In this document: piece by piece, positions 17,540 through 18,549 of the stretch
Layout of the letters: each line of letters begins with the position of its first letter
How positions within the stretch are numbered: the stretch's first letter is position 1
Origin: CAZUHK01 sp964620345
GTDB lineage: Bacteria > Planctomycetota > Phycisphaerae > Phycisphaerales > Zrk34
Reading direction: 5' to 3'
Assembly: GCA_964620345.1 (NCBI GenBank)
Contig: CAZUHK010000039.1
Span: 1 to 18,549, forward strand
DNA: 18,549 bases
Program-made: the position numbers and the translations under genes
The notes under the pieces: generated by a model
What the model saw: the letters and a program-made list of their open reading frames with translations, nothing else
Database searches by the model: none
Told to the model about the DNA's origin: nothing

Positions 17540-18549
17540 TCATTCCCCCTCGATCAGGCCTCGCAACTCGCGCCGCAGCACCTTGCCCGTGGGGTTTCTG
17601 GGCAACTCGTCGATCTGGTGAATCGCCTTGGGCACCTTGAAACCCGCGAGGTGTTCGCGGCAGTGCCGGCGCAGCTTGTCGGCGTCGAAGTCTTCGCCCT
17701 CGACGATCTCGACGAACGCGACGGGTACTTCGCCGCGGCTGGGATCCTGCCGGCCGATCACACCCGCCGCGGCGACCGACGGGTGGCGGCTGAGCACCTC
17801 TTCGATCTCGCGCGGGAAGACGTTCTCTCCGCCGATGATCATCATCTCCTTGATCCGTCCGGTGATGTGCAGCAGGCCCTGGGCGTCGATCATGCCCATG
17901 TCACCGGTGTGGAAGTAGCCGTCGGCGTCGATCACATCATCGGTCTGCTCGGGCATGTTGTAATAACCGGCCATGACGTTGGGGCCTTTGATGATGACCT
18001 CGCCCTGCTCGCCGCGCCGCAGGCGGTTGCCCTCGGGATCGATGATCTGCACGTCGACGTGGGGCAGGATCGGGCCGACCGCGCCGTCCTTGTGGTTCCC
18101 CGGCAGCGACCATGAAACCACCGGCGAAGTCTCGGTCAGGCCGTAGCCCTCGAGGATTTTCACGTCGTACTTTTCGAGGAATGCTTGGCGCACCTGAGCG
18201 GACAACGGCTCGGCGCCGCTGACGGCAAGGCGGATGGACTTGAAATCGTCCGGCCCGGCGTTCTTCAGGTTCGCCAGGGCGTGGTACATCGCCGGGATGG
18301 CCATGAACACCTCGGGCCGATGCTCGCGCACGAGTTTGACGAGCTTGGTCGGCACGAACCGCGCGCTGTAGATCACGTGAGCGCCCATGTACAGCGGGAT
18401 GAGGGTCAGCGCGGTCAGGCCGAAGCAGTGGAACTGCGGCAGGACACCGATGAACCCGTCGGCCTCGCGCAGGCCTGCGTGGGCGATCGAGTCGCGCACG
18501 TTGGTCAGCAGGTTGCGGTGGGTGAGCATCACGCCCTTGGGCGTGCCGG
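17540..18549 (-). CDS. AMP-forming long-chain acyl-CoA ligase (5' partial)
   Basis: This is an ANL-superfamily enzyme that activates a carboxylic acid, probably a fatty acid, with ATP to an acyl-AMP and then to acyl-CoA. About 336 C-terminal residues are present. The window edge cuts the P-loop-like motif A3, leaving GTPKGVMLTHRN. Further marks are LPQFHCFGLT, the A5 motif EGYGLTETSPVVS, YFHTGD (A7), GRIKEMMIIGGENVFPREIE (A8, written over hinge and C-domain start) and the catalytic lysine region PRNPTGKVLRREL (A10) close to the C-terminus. The frame is open to the right edge; a GTG within the motif at 18532 is not the start. The substrate chain length cannot be set from this part. Confidence 0.93.
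   Translation of the reverse strand, partial: GTPKGVMLTHRNLLTNVRDSIAHAGLREADGFIGVLPQFHCFGLTALTLIPLYMGAHVIYSARFVPTKLVKLVREHRPEVFMAIPAMYHALANLKNAGPDDFKSIRLAVSGAEPLSAQVRQAFLEKYDVKILEGYGLTETSPVVSWSLPGNHKDGAVGPILPHVDVQIIDPEGNRLRRGEQGEVIIKGPNVMAGYYNMPEQTDDVIDADGYFHTGDMGMIDAQGLLHITGRIKEMMIIGGENVFPREIEEVLSRHPSVAAAGVIGRQDPSRGEVPVAFVEIVEGEDFDADKLRRHCREHLAGFKVPKAIHQIDELPRNPTGKVLRRELRGLIEGE

Overview
The window is high-GC bacterial DNA that looks chromosomal. It is most likely from a member of the Planctomycetota, perhaps the Phycisphaerae. The basis is a 23S-5S rRNA pair with no 16S gene or tRNA beside it (unlinked rRNA genes are common in that phylum), an exported PA14-domain protein, a ThuA-like protein, and intergenic short tandem repeats and hairpins. 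The phylum call is an inference; no 16S gene is present to confirm it.

Region 1 (1-8574, plus strand) is a compact operon for a cytoplasmic bidirectional NAD-linked [NiFe]-hydrogenase of the group 3d (Hox) type: hypD (5' end outside the window), hypE, hoxE, hoxF, hoxU, hoxY, hoxH, a hoxW/hycI-type maturation protease, hypA and hypB. Most neighbours overlap by 4-20 bases, which implies translational coupling. HoxEFU form the diaphorase (NAD, FMN and Fe-S clusters). HoxYH form the hydrogenase (proximal Fe-S cluster and Ni-Fe site). HypD and HypE help make the Fe(CN)2CO group, HypA and HypB deliver nickel, and the protease trims a 25-residue tail from HoxH. The one clear break is the 107-base hoxY-hoxH spacer, which holds two facing arrays of an octamer.

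Region 2 (8575-10447) has a repeat-rich 471-base spacer: a degenerate heptamer array, a REP-like hairpin, nested palindromes and a good promoter. It is followed by rho, a short-N-terminus form with a lysine tract.

Region 3 (10408-13862, minus strand) is a 23S-5S rRNA unit. It has its own promoters, a leader with a boxA-like antitermination site and hairpins, a 16-bp stem joining the two ends of 23S, and a strong intrinsic terminator after 5S.

Region 4 (13863-18549) holds a HAD-family phosphatase (plus), a ThuA-like protein (minus), a 10-N assembly gap, a divergent spacer of about 540 bases, an exported helical-repeat/PA14 protein (plus), and the 3' part of an AMP-forming acyl-CoA ligase (minus, running off the right edge).

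I see no defence system, CRISPR array, insertion sequence or prophage. The most unusual content is the intergenic repeat architecture, the irregular zinc site of HypA, the reduced Rho, and the control region of the lone 23S-5S unit.
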